Assembly: GCA_937941715.1 (NCBI GenBank) | Contig: CALDGX010000036.1 | Coordinates: 1 to 6,516 of the forward strand | DNA from: an uncultured Chloracidobacterium sp. | GTDB lineage: Bacteria; Acidobacteriota; Blastocatellia; Pyrinomonadales; Pyrinomonadaceae | Length of the DNA stretch: 6,516 nt | Direction of reading: 5' to 3' | Part shown: positions 6,014 to 6,516 of the stretch, piece by piece | How positions within the stretch are numbered: the stretch's first letter is position 1 | Layout of the letters: each line of letters opens with the position of its first letter | Translations under genes and position numbers: made by a program | Notes under the pieces: generated by a model | The model's database searches: none | What the model was told of the DNA's origin: nothing | Seen by the model: only the letters and a program-made list of their open reading frames with translations

Positions 6014-6516
6014 TCAAGATGCTTTTACTGATTGACTTACTGCATCTACCTGCTCTTCATCAAGTCGCTTGACTGCCTCAAGCATAAGTTCCGCGTCGGT
6101 TTCCGCGTATATATTTGTAATGCTCATGTCCGAATGCGCAAAGAGGTTTTGTACTATCAGCGGATTTGTATTTCTCCGAATCAATTCGCTAGCAAAGTAG
6201 GTTCTCAGGTCGTGGAAATGATAGTTTTCTTCGCGCGTGCCATCCGGCTTATTGATTTTGGCTCTCACAAGAACGGGATGCCAGCGCTTGCGGAAATCGA
6301 CGATTGGAAAGGGCAACTGCTTATCGGCAATCAAATCCCGCAGTATAGATGTCGCGGTTGCGTTGATCGGAACGGATCTAGGAGGCCGGCCTTTCGAACC
6401 AATAACCCACACCCTCTGATTCTCGAAATCAACCACATCCTCGTTCAAAGCCAGTAGTTGACCTCGGCGCAACGGCATGTTAACGGCCAATTGGACAAGC
6501 CTGTAAAGTAGCTGAT
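6014..6516 (-). CDS. Tyrosine recombinase (phage-type integrase), C-terminal catalytic domain, partial at window edge
   Basis: This is a site-specific DNA recombinase of the lambda-integrase/XerC-XerD type. The frame is open to the window end, so the start and N-terminal core-binding domain lie beyond 6516; the TTG at 6490 is not the real start. Numbering from that TTG, the catalytic set is complete: Arg8 in MPLRRGQLLAL, the beta-hairpin Lys33 in GSKGRPPRSVPI, His93 and Arg96 in HFHDLRTYFA, His119 in LFAHSDMSI, and the nucleophile Tyr128 in NIYAE. A short charged tail of about 30 residues follows and ends at a TGA. The usual Glu after the first Arg pair (RRGE) is Gln here. The gene is convergent with the defence operon and probably moves the element that carries it. 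The attachment site cannot be fixed from this window. Confidence 0.92.
   Translation of the reverse strand, partial: QLLYRLVQLAVNMPLRRGQLLALNEDVVDFENQRVWVIGSKGRPPRSVPINATATSILRDLIADKQLPFPIVDFRKRWHPVLVRAKINKPDGTREENYHFHDLRTYFASELIRRNTNPLIVQNLFAHSDMSITNIYAETDAELMLEAVKRLDEEQVDAVSQSVKAS

Noticed and set aside
6032..6457. Plus-strand reading frame of 141 codons
   Set aside because: It lies wholly opposite the integrase, whose catalytic motifs are clear on the minus strand. Its translation shows no recognisable domain.

Overview
The window is a compact bacterial defence region of moderate GC content. The sequence alone does not fix the phylum, because every gene family here is widely spread by horizontal transfer. 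The stop codons in use (TAG, TAA, TAA, TAG, TGA) and ordinary ATG starts fit the standard bacterial code.

Left part (1-2640): most of a type III restriction enzyme Res subunit. It carries helicase motifs II to VI and a C-terminal PD-(D/E)xK nuclease. The reading frame continues upstream of the GTG at 79 into a recognisable conserved Res segment (NIAIREG at the very edge). That segment is broken by three in-frame TAA codons at 31, 37 and 49, so the protein is cut off from its Walker A domain, which would lie outside the window. The gene looks like a recently inactivated restriction gene.

Middle part (2687-5868): three tightly packed plus-strand genes, namely a SIR2-family protein, a HerA/DUF87 hexameric ATPase and a small KTSC-domain protein. 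Gaps are 8 bp and 3 bp. SIR2 plus HerA is a known anti-phage pair (SIR2-HerA, also called Nezha) in which a SIR2 NADase assembles with a HerA motor. The KTSC gene is coupled to herA, with a ribosome-binding site inside the herA coding end. It is not a component of the system that I know of, and it is the most interesting candidate for something new here.

Right part (5869-6516): a 145-bp intergenic stretch with a short hairpin, a perfect 12-bp palindrome and an imperfect 9-bp direct repeat. It is followed by the C-terminal catalytic domain of a tyrosine recombinase on the minus strand, which runs off the window. The integrase suggests that the defence genes sit on, or at the edge of, an integrated mobile element. 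Overall: one broken restriction gene, one apparently intact abortive-type defence operon with a possible accessory gene, and a mobility gene.
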